The notes: a model not told the origin generated them from the sequence alone. DNA of 64,000 bases from Trichomonas vaginalis G3 (GCF_026262505.1 NC_067203.1:16504392-16568391); one strand, 5' to 3'. Counted from the stretch's first letter, positions 26,516-37,275 are shown. Made by a program: numbers and translations.

Positions 26516-29500
26516 ATGAGCTCTGAGAATGAGAAATTTGTTTTTATGTTACCATCTCTTTTAACAGAAGGATTAATGGAGGATGACTCAGAAAATTACT
26601 CATTCGTAACATTCGCTCGTCCCCAGATCTCAGAAGCAACAAAAATTATTATTGATACAATTGGCAAAGATTCCTCCAATGTATCGACTACATCTAAAAA
26701 GCGAGTTAAAGTGTTAATGGAATTTTTCGCTGTTGCGTTATCTCTTAACATAGAATATTGCAAATTTATGGAAATAGCTGTTAATTATTACGAGCAATGG
26801 CTTGAAGATTCCTCATTATATGGAGATATCAAGCGTCAAAACAAATATATGCGCCGTATTATCAAGCAGCTTTCCCAACCATTCGCAATGCGCGAACCAC
26901 GAAATTCCACTACATTCCAGCAGCAGTTTTTACCACTTTTGATGAGAATCCTTACCATTTATGATACATTCATTGTCAACCGTGGTAAAGAGTTCGAATT
27001 AGATACCTGGATCGTTTTATTAAATACAGTTATCGGTATCACGGATTACGTCATTAAATTCTCACTCGCTCCTCTTTGCCCAGAAGATAAGATCTCAGAA
27101 TTCCGTCAGAAGGCCGTCAACCTTGTTTTTAACACCATTTTATTCTCCGGATTTGAAGATGCTACACATTGGGAACGTGTTGTTAAATACTGCCACAGAT
27201 GGAGTAACAACAACGATTTCATCACAGTTTGGGGAGTTCGTACGAACGAACTCTGGAAATACTTCAACCTCATCACATTTAAGCTCCCAGTTGAAGATAT
27301 TCCAATCAAACAAGGTGTCTTTTCCGAAACGAAGAAGATTTCGGACAAGGTCGCTTCAGATTTCTTCCATCATGTCGTTACATGTCTCGATTATTCTCAA
27401 ATTACAGATAAGCCAGAGCTCTTGCTTACAGTTGCCAAGGCTATCTCCGAGGCCAAGGACACAGCCATCAAAGTTGCTGAGCAGACCTCTAAAACAATCG
27501 AGATCCACCGCTATCCAGCTTATTCTTTCCTCAAGCTCTTCGGCAAATTCCTTACATGCGCTCCAGTCTTATCAGAGGCTTATGATCAAGCCATTTCAAT
27601 CAACGTTATCACAATTCTCCATATTATCTCAAAGTTCGAATTCCACGAAGCAGATTCCCTTATTCCACGCTTCATTGCCTACATAACACAGCACGCTAAC
27701 GAAAACCACGCTTCCGTAATACTTTCCTTCCTTTCCCAGGCCACAATCGCATATACTAACTGTGGCTCTGTTATTCCATACGTTTCCTCCATCGCATTGC
27801 ATCTCCTTGCCATTGTCCAGATCGCTAAGCAGACAGACAGCCAACTCACAGAAAATATTGTTTCACTTTTCATCTCTGCTGCTAACTCTACTGGCAAGGG
27901 AATGGGCGCAATCGAGAGCGCATACGATCACCTACGTACTGTCTGCCCAAGTATCACAGATCGCTACAGATTACTCACTTCATGCTCTACTACCGGAATT
28001 GACATCATCGTGGCACTCAAGGAGTACTGCAAGAAGGAGAAGTTCAACCAGTACGTAACACCAAACAACTATACATTCATCTGCTCATTAATTGCCTTAA
28101 TTGCTTCAATCATCAGAAACGATCCAACAGTTATCGATATCGTCATTCGTAACGGCCTCATCCAAACAATCCTCCAGAACGTTGGATCAATCGATTCTAA
28201 CAAGCCAAACTTCGACCGAATCGTATTACAGACACTTTTGATGGTTTACGAGGTCATCGAATGGGCTCCAAGTGCTTTCCACCTCCAGGAGAACTCCAAC
28301 GCCCTCTTCGAATTCATTTCCATCATCAACTCTACAATACTCGGAGGAAGATCTCAACGTTCCAATACTTCCCTCATCTCCATCTCTCCAGACAAGGGCG
28401 CTCTCGGAAGTGCCAAGTCAAGCAAATCCGACAAACACCGTCAAAACCACATTTCGTATCTTGTCTCCTCAATTCAAGCGAGACTCGCACTCCATTCCTC
28501 ACCAATCGAGCATATTACACGCAAGTTCTGCAGCAGCCACATGTTCTGCGAGCAGACAATCATCGATCACCTCAAGATCAAAGATCCGATAATACATTAC
28601 GTTACAGTTGGCTCGAACACCCTTATCTCGTTCATCGAGACCAAGGAGTGCAAGGACCCACTCGCCTTCTTCGCACGCGGACCATTCGGAAAGGCCGCAT
28701 ACATGATAGAAGACGATTACTCGAACGGAAAGGCTCCAGAGCTCTCCGACGAGATCCAGCCAACCAAGTTACCGAAGGCCGAAGCGATCAAACCAGTCCC
28801 ACTCGAGCTTTACGGCGAGGAACCGAAGAATGTTCCATATCTCAGCCAGGCAGAGCTTACATCTGTCGACGACAACCTCAGGAAGGTCTACGGCGAGGAG
28901 TTCTCCCGGTGGACTGACTGGGACAAGCACGCCTACTACGTTCCGTTCAATTACAAGGCTCCATACCAGAGATTGCGAATTGTCGACTTCCTTACAACAT
29001 TCGGCATCTTGGATATCGAGAACAAGAACGTCGTAAGGCCACAGGTAGACGTTGCTGCAGTCGATGCTGTTAAGAAGAAGTTCGATCAAGCGGATAACGC
29101 TCCAATTGTTCCAATTCCAATCATCCACTTCATGGCCGGCGATCTCGACTTGGAGTACAAGCAGGAGAAGACAAGAATGACTCCATTGTTGCTCAGCTTC
29201 CTCAAGGAAATCGGCGAACCAATTGAATTATCCGCTGAAGCAAGCGAATTCTACAAATTACCAGCAGTCAACACAACAGTACCAACTGTTCCATTCTTAA
29301 CTGCTTTCGCTACATTCTTTACACCAGGAATGGGTGCAACACCTCACGACTCCGAAAAAATCCACAATTTGCAGAAAGATGCTCCAATTAAGATAATCTT
29401 CAACGAATCTGGCTTCGAGTTGAATATACCAAAGGACGATAAGGCTTCATCGTTCTTGATCGTTGTCAAACCGCTTTTCAGCGGTCTTTACCAAGTTGAC

Positions 29501-29731
29501 ATTGTCAACTCTCCACCGGATATCCTCTCTCCATTCACCTACACACAGGTTCTTAACGCTAAGAGCCTCTCAATCAACTTAACTCTCGCCTTAGAATTAC
29601 TTATCCACGACATCCAGAAGCAGATCTGCCCATCTACACCAGACGCAAGAGGAAAGATCATCAGAGAGTTATGCCCCAAGGACAAGAAGTATCCAGAATT
29701 GGCTGCTCTCGCTCCTGGAATGTTCGATTAA
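26516..29731 (+). CDS. RalGAP/Rap-GAP-like GTPase-activating protein
   Basis: The ATG at 26516 (MSSENEKFVFMLPSLL) is preferred over the GTG at 26495, which lies in promoter-like sequence. The 1,071-residue protein has a long N-terminal alpha-helical repeat region (about residues 50-640), a Ser/Lys-rich linker, and a C-terminal alpha/beta part (about 850-1050). That part contains FLKEIGEP, ATPHDSEK, FLIVVKPLFSGLYQVDIVNS and a final helix, which line up by eye with the Rap-GAP fold of RalGAP beta and tuberin-type proteins. Such proteins switch off Ral/Rap/Rheb-like small GTPases. I do not see a clear Asn-thumb motif, so a regulatory subunit is as likely as a catalytic one. Codon use is GC-richer than in neighbours, suggesting high expression. 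Confidence 0.55.
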   Translation: MSSENEKFVFMLPSLLTEGLMEDDSENYSFVTFARPQISEATKIIIDTIGKDSSNVSTTSKKRVKVLMEFFAVALSLNIEYCKFMEIAVNYYEQWLEDSSLYGDIKRQNKYMRRIIKQLSQPFAMREPRNSTTFQQQFLPLLMRILTIYDTFIVNRGKEFELDTWIVLLNTVIGITDYVIKFSLAPLCPEDKISEFRQKAVNLVFNTILFSGFEDATHWERVVKYCHRWSNNNDFITVWGVRTNELWKYFNLITFKLPVEDIPIKQGVFSETKKISDKVASDFFHHVVTCLDYSQITDKPELLLTVAKAISEAKDTAIKVAEQTSKTIEIHRYPAYSFLKLFGKFLTCAPVLSEAYDQAISINVITILHIISKFEFHEADSLIPRFIAYITQHANENHASVILSFLSQATIAYTNCGSVIPYVSSIALHLLAIVQIAKQTDSQLTENIVSLFISAANSTGKGMGAIESAYDHLRTVCPSITDRYRLLTSCSTTGIDIIVALKEYCKKEKFNQYVTPNNYTFICSLIALIASIIRNDPTVIDIVIRNGLIQTILQNVGSIDSNKPNFDRIVLQTLLMVYEVIEWAPSAFHLQENSNALFEFISIINSTILGGRSQRSNTSLISISPDKGALGSAKSSKSDKHRQNHISYLVSSIQARLALHSSPIEHITRKFCSSHMFCEQTIIDHLKIKDPIIHYVTVGSNTLISFIETKECKDPLAFFARGPFGKAAYMIEDDYSNGKAPELSDEIQPTKLPKAEAIKPVPLELYGEEPKNVPYLSQAELTSVDDNLRKVYGEEFSRWTDWDKHAYYVPFNYKAPYQRLRIVDFLTTFGILDIENKNVVRPQVDVAAVDAVKKKFDQADNAPIVPIPIIHFMAGDLDLEYKQEKTRMTPLLLSFLKEIGEPIELSAEASEFYKLPAVNTTVPTVPFLTAFATFFTPGMGATPHDSEKIHNLQKDAPIKIIFNESGFELNIPKDDKASSFLIVVKPLFSGLYQVDIVNSPPDILSPFTYTQVLNAKSLSINLTLALELLIHDIQKQICPSTPDARGKIIRELCPKDKKYPELAALAPGMFD

Positions 29732-29829
29732 TCTCTTTATTTTCTTTTCTTATTTTTTTTATATAATGGCAAGTGAATTTTTACTTAATCTGATATTTTT
29801 AAGTAAATATAAAATATTGATTTTATAAT

Positions 29830-30882
29830 AAGGGTTTCGTTTTGCTAAAATTGTCACTTTTATAGCATATTTGTTTTTGGATGTTTTGCGAAACCAAAAA
29901 AAAACTATGATATACAATGTGTGTGTAAAGAAAATACTTTATTTACTAGTTAAAAAATCATTTGGTATTGATCAAGTTTTTTTTTCTGGATAAGATATTA
30001 TATGGATAATTGGATAGAAAATACAATTATATAATCTTGTACCTGGTTTAATTAAGCTAATTGTCATCAGAAACTTGTAATTTTTATGAATTTCAGATTT
30101 TCTTTTCATTACTGCTTTTCTTAATAGGTCAAGTTCTTATTTACGTTATAAAGTATGATATTTACAAATATCAAGTTATCATGTTTTTTGAGAAATTATG
30201 AGAAACAAACAAAAATGAAAAAGATAGGAATAGCAATGAATAGTGATGTGGGTATAGAAAATGTAAGAGATATGAATGCAAAGCAATCAGTATTTAGGAT
30301 ATTGACCATAGATTTCGAAAAAAAAATGCTGCATATTGAGCGAAAACTATGATTATATTATAAGGCTGTCATTTAAAGCATAATGAAACTATTCCCTTTT
30401 CATTTTAATCGAATAAGATAGTAAAGATTTTTGAATTAGCTAGAAACTGATGAGATGTTTTCACAAATCAGATTTTTAATCTCTATAATGCATAATTCAC
30501 TCAATATCTCAATTTTGATATTGCGAGATATTTTTGCTATCGGTTTCGCAATTTTGACACAATAGCAAGAGGGTTCTATAAGCATTATTATCAACGTAGA
30601 ATCTGAATATCATATCAGAAAATGTCGCAAAACTGACATTTACCCGACCAAATAGCAAAAATAATTGAATACTTTTCGCAAAAACTTTAAAAATCGATAA
30701 AAATATGAAATATAGATATTAAAGAGACTTTTTATATAATATTCATATAGATTTTCCAAAAATATGATACCGCAAAATTAAAAAAGTGACGTCTTGAGTG
30801 GAGTCAAAGGTCGAAATTGCTAGCTAAATGTTTTTTTAGCGAAATTGCGTATTGTACGTTTTTTTCGCAAAACGAAACCCTT
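29830..30882. mobile_element. 1.05-kb element with 16-bp terminal inverted repeats
   Basis: AAGGGTTTCGTTTTGC at 29830-29845 is the exact inverse of GCAAAACGAAACCCTT at 30867-30882. Flanks ATTTTATAAT and ATTTATAATT are alike but not a perfect duplication. The interior is AT-rich with repeated TTTCGCAA/GCAAAA motifs and no protein-like frame. It looks like a non-autonomous DNA transposon (MITE-like). Confidence 0.65.
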
Positions 30883-31351
30883 ATTTATAATTATTAAAAT
30901 TACAAAAAAATATTTTTGATTTTTTAAGAATTAACGAATTCCTCATGCATTTTTATCTCTTAGTTCTTCGTGCTGATAATAGATTGATTACTTATTTAAG
31001 CTCATTTGTCTCAAATATAAATAATTTTTCACGATTTTTGACTTAAGAATAAGTGGTTAAAATATATTATTGTACTTCCAGAGTATAGATCATTCACATA
31101 AGAAAACTAATGAATAATGAAATCTCATCAAAATTTAGATTAAATTTGATTTGTAAGAGTTTATTTCGATAATACGATGTATTTAGGAACTAAAGAACTC
31201 TATTTAAGTAAAGGTACTTCGGATCTAGATCCCTTGATGATTTTGGCCTGAAATTTTGTATATAAGGTATACATATAAATATAAGAACATGTGCAAAGTC
31301 TCACAGATTTCACATGATTAATCGTACGGAAATAATATTAAACGCATTCAA
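30883..31351. other. Upstream region of membrane protein gene
   Basis: AT-rich, no gene. CATTCAAATG overlaps the start codon at 31352; TTTCACATGATTA about 40 bases upstream may hold the transcription start. Confidence 0.5.
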
Positions 31352-32761
31352 ATGCTTGGAGATTTCAAAGAATTCAATAACATCGAGGTTAATAACTTTC
31401 AGGACGAAGACATATCGTATGTTTCTGATTTCCCAATTACCCATCATTGCGGATTTATTTCATTCCTTCCCATTCTAATTTTCATTTTTTCATTACTTTT
31501 ATGCGTAATGGCTCCTTCTCCAGCCCAACAAATCATTCAATCCGATAAATTATCATTCAATAAAGATGCTAAATTTTCCGCAATCGAAAGCTACGTATCA
31601 AATGTTAAACCAATGAGCGAATACATGAAAGTATCATTCAGATTCGATGAAGTATTAAATCGATCTGTTACTGCATCAGGAAAGGTTGCAATCAAATGCA
31701 AGAAATACGGCAAAGTCGTTCACGAATACAATCAAGATTTCAAAGAGCTAAATTTGGTCGCTTCTCCTATAAATTGGTCGACTAATTCGATTGAAGTATA
31801 TCACAACAGAAGGATCAACTATGATTCGATCAATATTAACTTTGTTTTCTACTCCGAAAAGCCAATTACAGAAACATTCACCCTTATTTGGGAATCCAGT
31901 GATCCTAACTTTATTCTCGTTTACGCGATTACCAAGGTCATGGCATCGGCTTCTTTCCTTTGTTTCTTTGTCATTTTCGTGGCAAAAAGCTTTACTTCAC
32001 TCCACGCTACAACCATCCGAAAACTGACTGCAGGACTATTGTTCTTCTCGATTTTCATTTTTGATCCACTATCTGTCATTGATCTTTTCCAGATTTTCCC
32101 ATTCCATCTTCCAACTAACTCTTTTCGCATATTATACTTCGGATACTTCATGTTCTACACTATCGCAATCTTCTCATTCATTGGTTTCGACAGAGAACAA
32201 GCTTCAGTACCAAGAATGGCCGTTTCAATCGTAATTCCAATCATTTTGACATCAATTACGGCCGTATTAGACTTACAAAAAATAGATACATCTAAAGTAT
32301 CTATTATGAGCTACGATTTATCAACAGGAAACGAATTTACAATTTATTATCTAATAATCTACGCAGTTTACCTTATTACGTTCATTACTTCCATTGTTCT
32401 TGCTAAAGTATCAATAACACCCAAGCTTGAAGACGAAGAAAGCAAGGAAGTCGAGCCACATCCACAAACAGATCGTTTTAACTACTACTGCGTTGCTACG
32501 ATGCCATTTGCACTTGCATTCCTTCCATTCTACGTATCACCACGAAATATCCCTTATATCCATGGAACAACCGTCGAATTGATGCTCCCTATTATTCTCG
32601 CAATCATGTTCGGACTTATCATGGATCGCGCGCACACACCAACTGACGGACTCCAGTCTGGTTACGTCCAGGTCGGCGATGAAGAAGTTGACGAAGATAA
32701 TCCTATTGGAATCGAAGCTGACCCGAACACACTCACTATTCCTGATACAGAGGAACCATAA
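31352..32761 (+). CDS. GOST-type multi-spanning membrane protein (Wntless/TMEM181-like), paralogue 1
   Basis: A 469-residue protein with one N-terminal membrane segment (about residues 35-55, FLPILIFIFSLLLCVM), an extracytoplasmic beta-rich domain (about 60-190, ending in FTLIWESSD), and seven membrane segments (about 190-430), then an acidic cytoplasmic tail. This order is typical of GOST proteins (Wntless, TMEM181, GPR107 types), which act in Golgi and endosomal sorting of membrane cargo. The assignment is by architecture, not by a single signature motif. A second protein of the same architecture lies at 34845-36152 on the same strand. ATG 31352 is the first Met of the frame. Confidence 0.6.
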   Translation: MLGDFKEFNNIEVNNFQDEDISYVSDFPITHHCGFISFLPILIFIFSLLLCVMAPSPAQQIIQSDKLSFNKDAKFSAIESYVSNVKPMSEYMKVSFRFDEVLNRSVTASGKVAIKCKKYGKVVHEYNQDFKELNLVASPINWSTNSIEVYHNRRINYDSININFVFYSEKPITETFTLIWESSDPNFILVYAITKVMASASFLCFFVIFVAKSFTSLHATTIRKLTAGLLFFSIFIFDPLSVIDLFQIFPFHLPTNSFRILYFGYFMFYTIAIFSFIGFDREQASVPRMAVSIVIPIILTSITAVLDLQKIDTSKVSIMSYDLSTGNEFTIYYLIIYAVYLITFITSIVLAKVSITPKLEDEESKEVEPHPQTDRFNYYCVATMPFALAFLPFYVSPRNIPYIHGTTVELMLPIILAIMFGLIMDRAHTPTDGLQSGYVQVGDEEVDEDNPIGIEADPNTLTIPDTEEP

Positions 32762-33598
32762 TAGTATTTATATTATTTTATTTAAAGCAGATTGTTTATT
32801 TTAGATAATTTTTCAATTTTTTTATTCATTTTATTTACAAAAATTTAGGCCTGGACAAAATCGAAAAAAACATTACCGTGCGGTAAAATGGGGTCAAAAA
32901 ATCGCGCCTCGGCGGCTCCGCCGCCTCGGCACTATGAAATGCGCATAATATTTATTATGTTCTTTTTTCTTCTTCTCCTTTTTCTTTCCCTCTTCCTCTT
33001 CTTTTCCTTCTTTCCTTGTCTTTCTCTTTTTCCATCAATGTCTAAGATCTTCGAATTTGATTATTGGAAAAGCATCGATTTCAGATAATGAATGCCTTTC
33101 TCACATTCAATATACGAGGATCCTGGTTGAAACGTTCTCAAAAAGCCTGAAATGGTTCTTCTCAGATCACTCAATGCTGGGCAGGTAGCCATTTCAGGCT
33201 TAGGCAGAATCTTCTGTTATTCTAATATTTAAATATTTCCGATATATACTATGTATCTATATAAACGAATGTTAAAAATCATCAAGGGATTTTTTGATAT
33301 GAAATATTAAATTTTAACATATCAGCTTCAATGCAAGAATACCTTAGTTTTTTTATGTAGCTTACAACTATGCTATTCATTTTAAAAACAACCAAAATTT
33401 TTTTAATGCAAATTATGCCGAACTTAATTTCAACATAACAATCTGAAATTTATAGGAATAGTAGTACTTATAGTATACTTTATATATGCCGGAAATCAGA
33501 CATGTATTACTCATATTCGGAGATTTTTCCCGATGAACATTAGTGAAGGAAAAAAAATTCACTAGAAAATAACGTACAAACTTCCGTAGTACCTTTAT
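32762..33598. other. Spacer with hAT-like end and small hairpin
   Basis: It contains the hAT-like copy C and, at 33143-33201, inverted arms AAGCCTGAAATGG / CCATTTCAGGCTT separated by 33 bases. No gene. Confidence 0.6.
32845..33036 (+). mobile_element. hAT-like dispersed repeat end, copy C
   Basis: It begins TTAGGCCTGGACAAAATCG, then ACATTACCG, a GC hairpin (GCCTCGGCGGC TCC GCCGCCTCGGC, about 32907-32931), ATGCGCAT, and a pyrimidine-rich tract to about 33036. Order and sequence match copy B at 23672. The opposite end is not recognised. Confidence 0.65.
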
Positions 33599-34648
33599 TT
33601 AAGGGTGCACCCGTATGTACGTTTATTTGAGAGGAGGAGGATTACCCTCTCAATTTTGAGGGATTCGTTAGTTTATTTTCTCGATGAATATGCAATAAAA
33701 TTTGATTTTTACCTTATCAATATACTTCATATAATATACACATGTTCATGTAAAAACTTTTTTCCAAAATCCTCAGGAATTAAGGGATTTTTGAATTTTA
33801 AGAATTTTTTTCGAATTTTTTCGAAAAAAAAAATATTTTCAGAACAGCCTTAACGGCTAAGATTTAGGAACAATGTTAAGTATCAAAAAGAAAGGAGGTC
33901 TGATATAGACAACATATATCGTTGAAGGTTGAAAAAATCTCTAATATTTGAGCCCAAAATTTCAAATTTTAATTTTTTGAAAAAAGAGGCCACCCGTATG
34001 TACGTTTATTTGAGAGGAGGAGGATTATATTTTTGAAAGGGTGAAACATTATGAATATGTTAATTATATAATAATATGTATTATTATAAAAAAGAAAAAA
34101 TAAAGCACGTTAAAATTTTTCTTTCTTGATTTTTTACAAAATCTACTTAGAATTATGCAAAATATGACTAAATAATTATAAATTTCAAGTTAAATTTTAA
34201 TTTTGATAAATAATTTAAATTTCAAAATATCAAGTTCAGTTCGACTATGTATGTAGTAATTCCTCAATAAAGTGCCAAAAACCTATTAAAATATATGAAC
34301 ATTTTCAACATTTTAATGTTTTTATTTAAAAATTTGTTGGAATATGAGCTTCAAACAATTATTATGTAAATAAAAATAATTAAATATATGTATTTATTCG
34401 TATTACAACCGTAGTAAGTCGATTCTTCCTTTCTTCTACTGAGATTTGAATTTGATTTCGAATTGTAAAGAGATTCAAAGGGAAAATACTAGCGGATAAA
34501 AACTAACTCCATGAAAGGGTCATAATGGAGTCAAGTTGTATTTTTTGATATTTTTTGCTTTTCGAGCCTAAATAGGTAGCCAAGATAATGCCTAAAAATA
34601 AGGTTCTAAATTCTGAAGTTTACATGATCCTCTCGTGTGCACCCTTAA
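33599..34648 (+). mobile_element. TTAA-flanked non-autonomous transposon, copy 2
   Basis: TTAA-GGGTGCAC at 33599-33610 and GTGCACCC-TTAA at 34637-34648 bound 1,050 bp that match copy 1 in inverted orientation with few differences. The 32-bp subterminal repeat lies at 33608-33639 and 33991-34022. It is uninterrupted and so gives the empty site for the hAT-like insertion in copy 1. It ends 196 bases before the start of the next gene. Confidence 0.85.
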
Positions 34649-34844
34649 GTTGTTTTAATTTCCCAAAAAAATCTTGAAATAGAAAAAATAATTTGAACTT
34701 TCTAGAATTTTTCATTAAAATTATGAAATTTGAATTTTTTTGGAGTTTCATCATTACAAAAACTAATCATAATAGTCAAGTTATCCATTCGACATTTCAA
34801 ATCTCACTTTTATTTAAATTTCACATGTGAAAAAAATTCAAAAA

Positions 34845-36152
34845 ATGAAAGAAGGAATGGATTGGGATTTGAAACAACTGAAACCAGTTGAAAATACTCC
34901 AGCAGAAGAGAATTCAGCAATTGTAGCTGATGCTTGGAAGTCTAAACAAGTGACTCATGTATTAATATGCTTCCTTATTACTGCAATTGTTTTGATTTCG
35001 ATTTCATTTGTTGGTCCACCTTCTTCTATTAAATCATCATCTACTTCCAAATTACCAGTGTATGCTGGAAGTGGTCCTTTTGATATGAAACTCGCTGTAA
35101 CAAAAGTTTCACCATTTAATCAAAAAATTTCAGTTTTCGTTCGTTTTCTTACCAGTGAAGCTATGTACGATTATGCAAAACCATTTGTAAATAGTGGAAA
35201 GATGCTTTTCACTCCAAAAGTACAAAACAAATCCCTTCCAACTCGAATTATGAAATTTTCGAATCTTACATTCGACATATATAGCAGAAAATATGTTGAA
35301 CTATTCGAAGAAAACATGATTTATTTCGATGAATTTGATTTAGTGACATCTTTTGAAAAAGGTTGCGAATCTTGCGTCGAAATGGAGTATGCAACAGTTT
35401 ATACATCAGTTTCGTCAACATTTTATGATATATGGACTCGACTTGCATTTACTATTGCTCTTTCAATAATTTTATTTAGAAGTTCAACATATAATTTTAT
35501 TTCGACTCTCCCTTACAAGACAAACACTTACTTATTGCTTTTCATCGTAATTTTAGCTAATAATCCATTGCATATACTCAGTTTCTCTTTTTTGAGCCAA
35601 TATTTCTATTTATATGATAAAATTATAGAAATCGTTGAGCAGTCGTTTATTATCTACTATTCACTTTGGATTATTCAGACACTTACTGATTCTCAAATTT
35701 CTGCTTCTTTCTTTGGAATGATTTCAATTTCGATCTTAGGCTTTAATTTATACAATAACTACTACCCCGAAATAGTTATTGGATCAGGAAATACTATTAC
35801 CCCTGAGATGGAACTCGGTTTATATACAGGAGCCATTTTATTGGTTGGATTAGTACTTTCTTTCTTCATAACAACTGATTTACCAGATCTACAAGAGCGC
35901 AGCAGGAGATTAGTTTACTTTGCAACCATTTTTATTACAAGAATTCCATTTTATTTAGCAATCTTCGTTCCAAAGAAATTCCTACCGAACCAAACATCTT
36001 TGGTATTAAAATATCTTTCAAATAACTTGTTTGCAGCGTTAATGCTTTTCATAAACCTCAAATTACCTTGGAAAGCACTTAATTCTTACGTTGATCCTTC
36101 AGAACAGCCAGATGGAATAGAAGAGTTGCAGCCACAAGAACTAGCAGCTTAA
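34845..36152 (+). CDS. GOST-type multi-spanning membrane protein, paralogue 2
   Basis: The ATG at 34845 (MKEGMDWDLKQLKPVE) is used instead of the GTG at 34827; the ATG at 34857 is also possible. The 435-residue protein has an N-terminal membrane segment (about residues 40-60), a lumenal or extracellular domain of about 140 residues with Cys pair CESC, and seven membrane segments from about residue 195 onward, then a short acidic tail. The layout equals that of the 31352-32761 protein, so the two are likely distant paralogues, with low direct identity by eye. Sorting or trafficking is the likely role by family. A TTAA transposon lies 196 bases upstream and could affect its promoter. Confidence 0.55.
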   Translation: MKEGMDWDLKQLKPVENTPAEENSAIVADAWKSKQVTHVLICFLITAIVLISISFVGPPSSIKSSSTSKLPVYAGSGPFDMKLAVTKVSPFNQKISVFVRFLTSEAMYDYAKPFVNSGKMLFTPKVQNKSLPTRIMKFSNLTFDIYSRKYVELFEENMIYFDEFDLVTSFEKGCESCVEMEYATVYTSVSSTFYDIWTRLAFTIALSIILFRSSTYNFISTLPYKTNTYLLLFIVILANNPLHILSFSFLSQYFYLYDKIIEIVEQSFIIYYSLWIIQTLTDSQISASFFGMISISILGFNLYNNYYPEIVIGSGNTITPEMELGLYTGAILLVGLVLSFFITTDLPDLQERSRRLVYFATIFITRIPFYLAIFVPKKFLPNQTSLVLKYLSNNLFAALMLFINLKLPWKALNSYVDPSEQPDGIEELQPQELAA

Positions 36153-36324
36153 TTTCTTTATTTTGTTTTGTTATTTTTGTTATATTGAATAAATTGTTTG
36201 GAATTTTTAAATTTTTAGTCAAAATTGAAGAACCAAAACAATTTACAAATGTAATTTTATGAAAAACATTTGAAAAATTTAAATAATATTTTTATTAAAA
36301 TAAAATACAAACAAAAGAGTAAGA

Positions 36325-36774
36325 TTACTTTGGTTCTCGTTCAGAATCATAGAAAACCTTTTCTAAGTATCGTGCAAATGCTTCATCATCGATTTCATTT
36401 GAAACAAATTGAGTTGTATTTGGATTGTTCTTGTATAAGGCCTTGCATATGTATACAGTAAGTATGTGCTTACAAAATGGAGATGTGTGATTTAACAAAG
36501 TGTTGTTTTTGAACGCTTGGCAGGAACAATGAAAAGCTTTTGGAGAAATAATAATATAATTTGCACTGCTTTTGGATGAACTCACAGTCCATAGCTCTCT
36601 GTGAGTAGTTCGAGCGAAATTTTTTGTAATACTCTCTTTTGTTAAAATATTTTTTGTACTTTTCACCAGTTTATCACCACATATTGTAGAAAGGAAGATC
36701 CATAGATCTGGTGTCAATCCTTTTTCTTCAATATCTTGCATCAAACTTAAAAATCCAGCATGACATATATCCAT
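36325..36774 (-). CDS. SWS1/ZSWIM7-like SWIM zinc-finger protein
   Basis: A 149-residue protein from ATG 36774. The SWIM motif CxC..CxH is complete: Cys83, Cys85, Cys101 and His103 (FHCSCQAF, then FCKHILTVYICKAL). The size, the preceding strand (ELWTVSSS..YIIISP) and the segment after the motif fit SWS1/ZSWIM7, the conserved SWIM subunit of the Shu complex, which supports Rad51 filament formation in homologous recombination. In other eukaryotes it pairs with a Rad51 paralogue (SWSAP1 or Psy3/Csm2-type); none is seen here. AAAAAGTGACA directly precedes the start codon on the coding strand. Confidence 0.8.
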   Translation of the reverse strand: MDICHAGFLSLMQDIEEKGLTPDLWIFLSTICGDKLVKSTKNILTKESITKNFARTTHRELWTVSSSKSSANYIIISPKAFHCSCQAFKNNTLLNHTSPFCKHILTVYICKALYKNNPNTTQFVSNEIDDEAFARYLEKVFYDSEREPK

Positions 36775-37275
36775 TTGTCACTTTTTACTTCCTTACTTCC
36801 TCTCAAAAGTGACTAAAAATAAGTTTTCTCAGTGGGATTTTAGAGAATTACAAGTAACTATGAGACATTCCATACATAACATAATAGCATCAAAGGACAA
36901 AAAGATAAGAAATGAAAATGTCTCTTTTTCTATCTTTGATGTGAGATTCATTAAATGTATTAAATTAATATGAACTAACACAATATATAGTTCCTGTTTA
37001 TTAATAAAGTCTTATAGGATAGCATAACAACGCTCTGTTATAATAGAATTTGTGAATAAATTTGATTATGTTAATTTTAAATCTGGCAGAAGGAAAATAA
37101 GGAACAACTAAAACACCACAATAGTTGTGAACCAAAATATTTCTAAAAATCTTATAAAAATCTTTATTCATAAAATAAAATATCAAACAAATCAAAAAAT
37201 ATCTCTAAAAAACATTAATTTGTAATCTAAAACTCTCATAATCTAATGATAAATCCAATCTTCAAAACTGAATTT
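36775..37275. other. Gene-free spacer
   Basis: Promoter side of the SWS1-like gene and 3' flank of the HAD gene. TCACTTTT and AAAAGTGAC occur in both orientations within 40 bases of 36775. I see no gene. Confidence 0.5.

Noticed and set aside
28261-28917. 218-residue second-frame open reading in the RalGAP-like gene
   Set aside because: It is a shadow frame made by the GC-richer codon use of the real gene; composition is Arg/Ser/Pro-rich without structure.
25355-33853. Identical 82-residue open frames at 25355-25603 and 33605-33853 as a transposase or peptide gene
   Set aside because: They span the terminal repeat of the TTAA element, have low-complexity Phe/Lys composition and no motif; identity comes from the recent duplication of the element.
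36970-36990. Intron 3' splice-like motif ACTAACACA..TATAG
   Set aside because: No coding sequence on that strand adjoins it and no matching 5' site was found.
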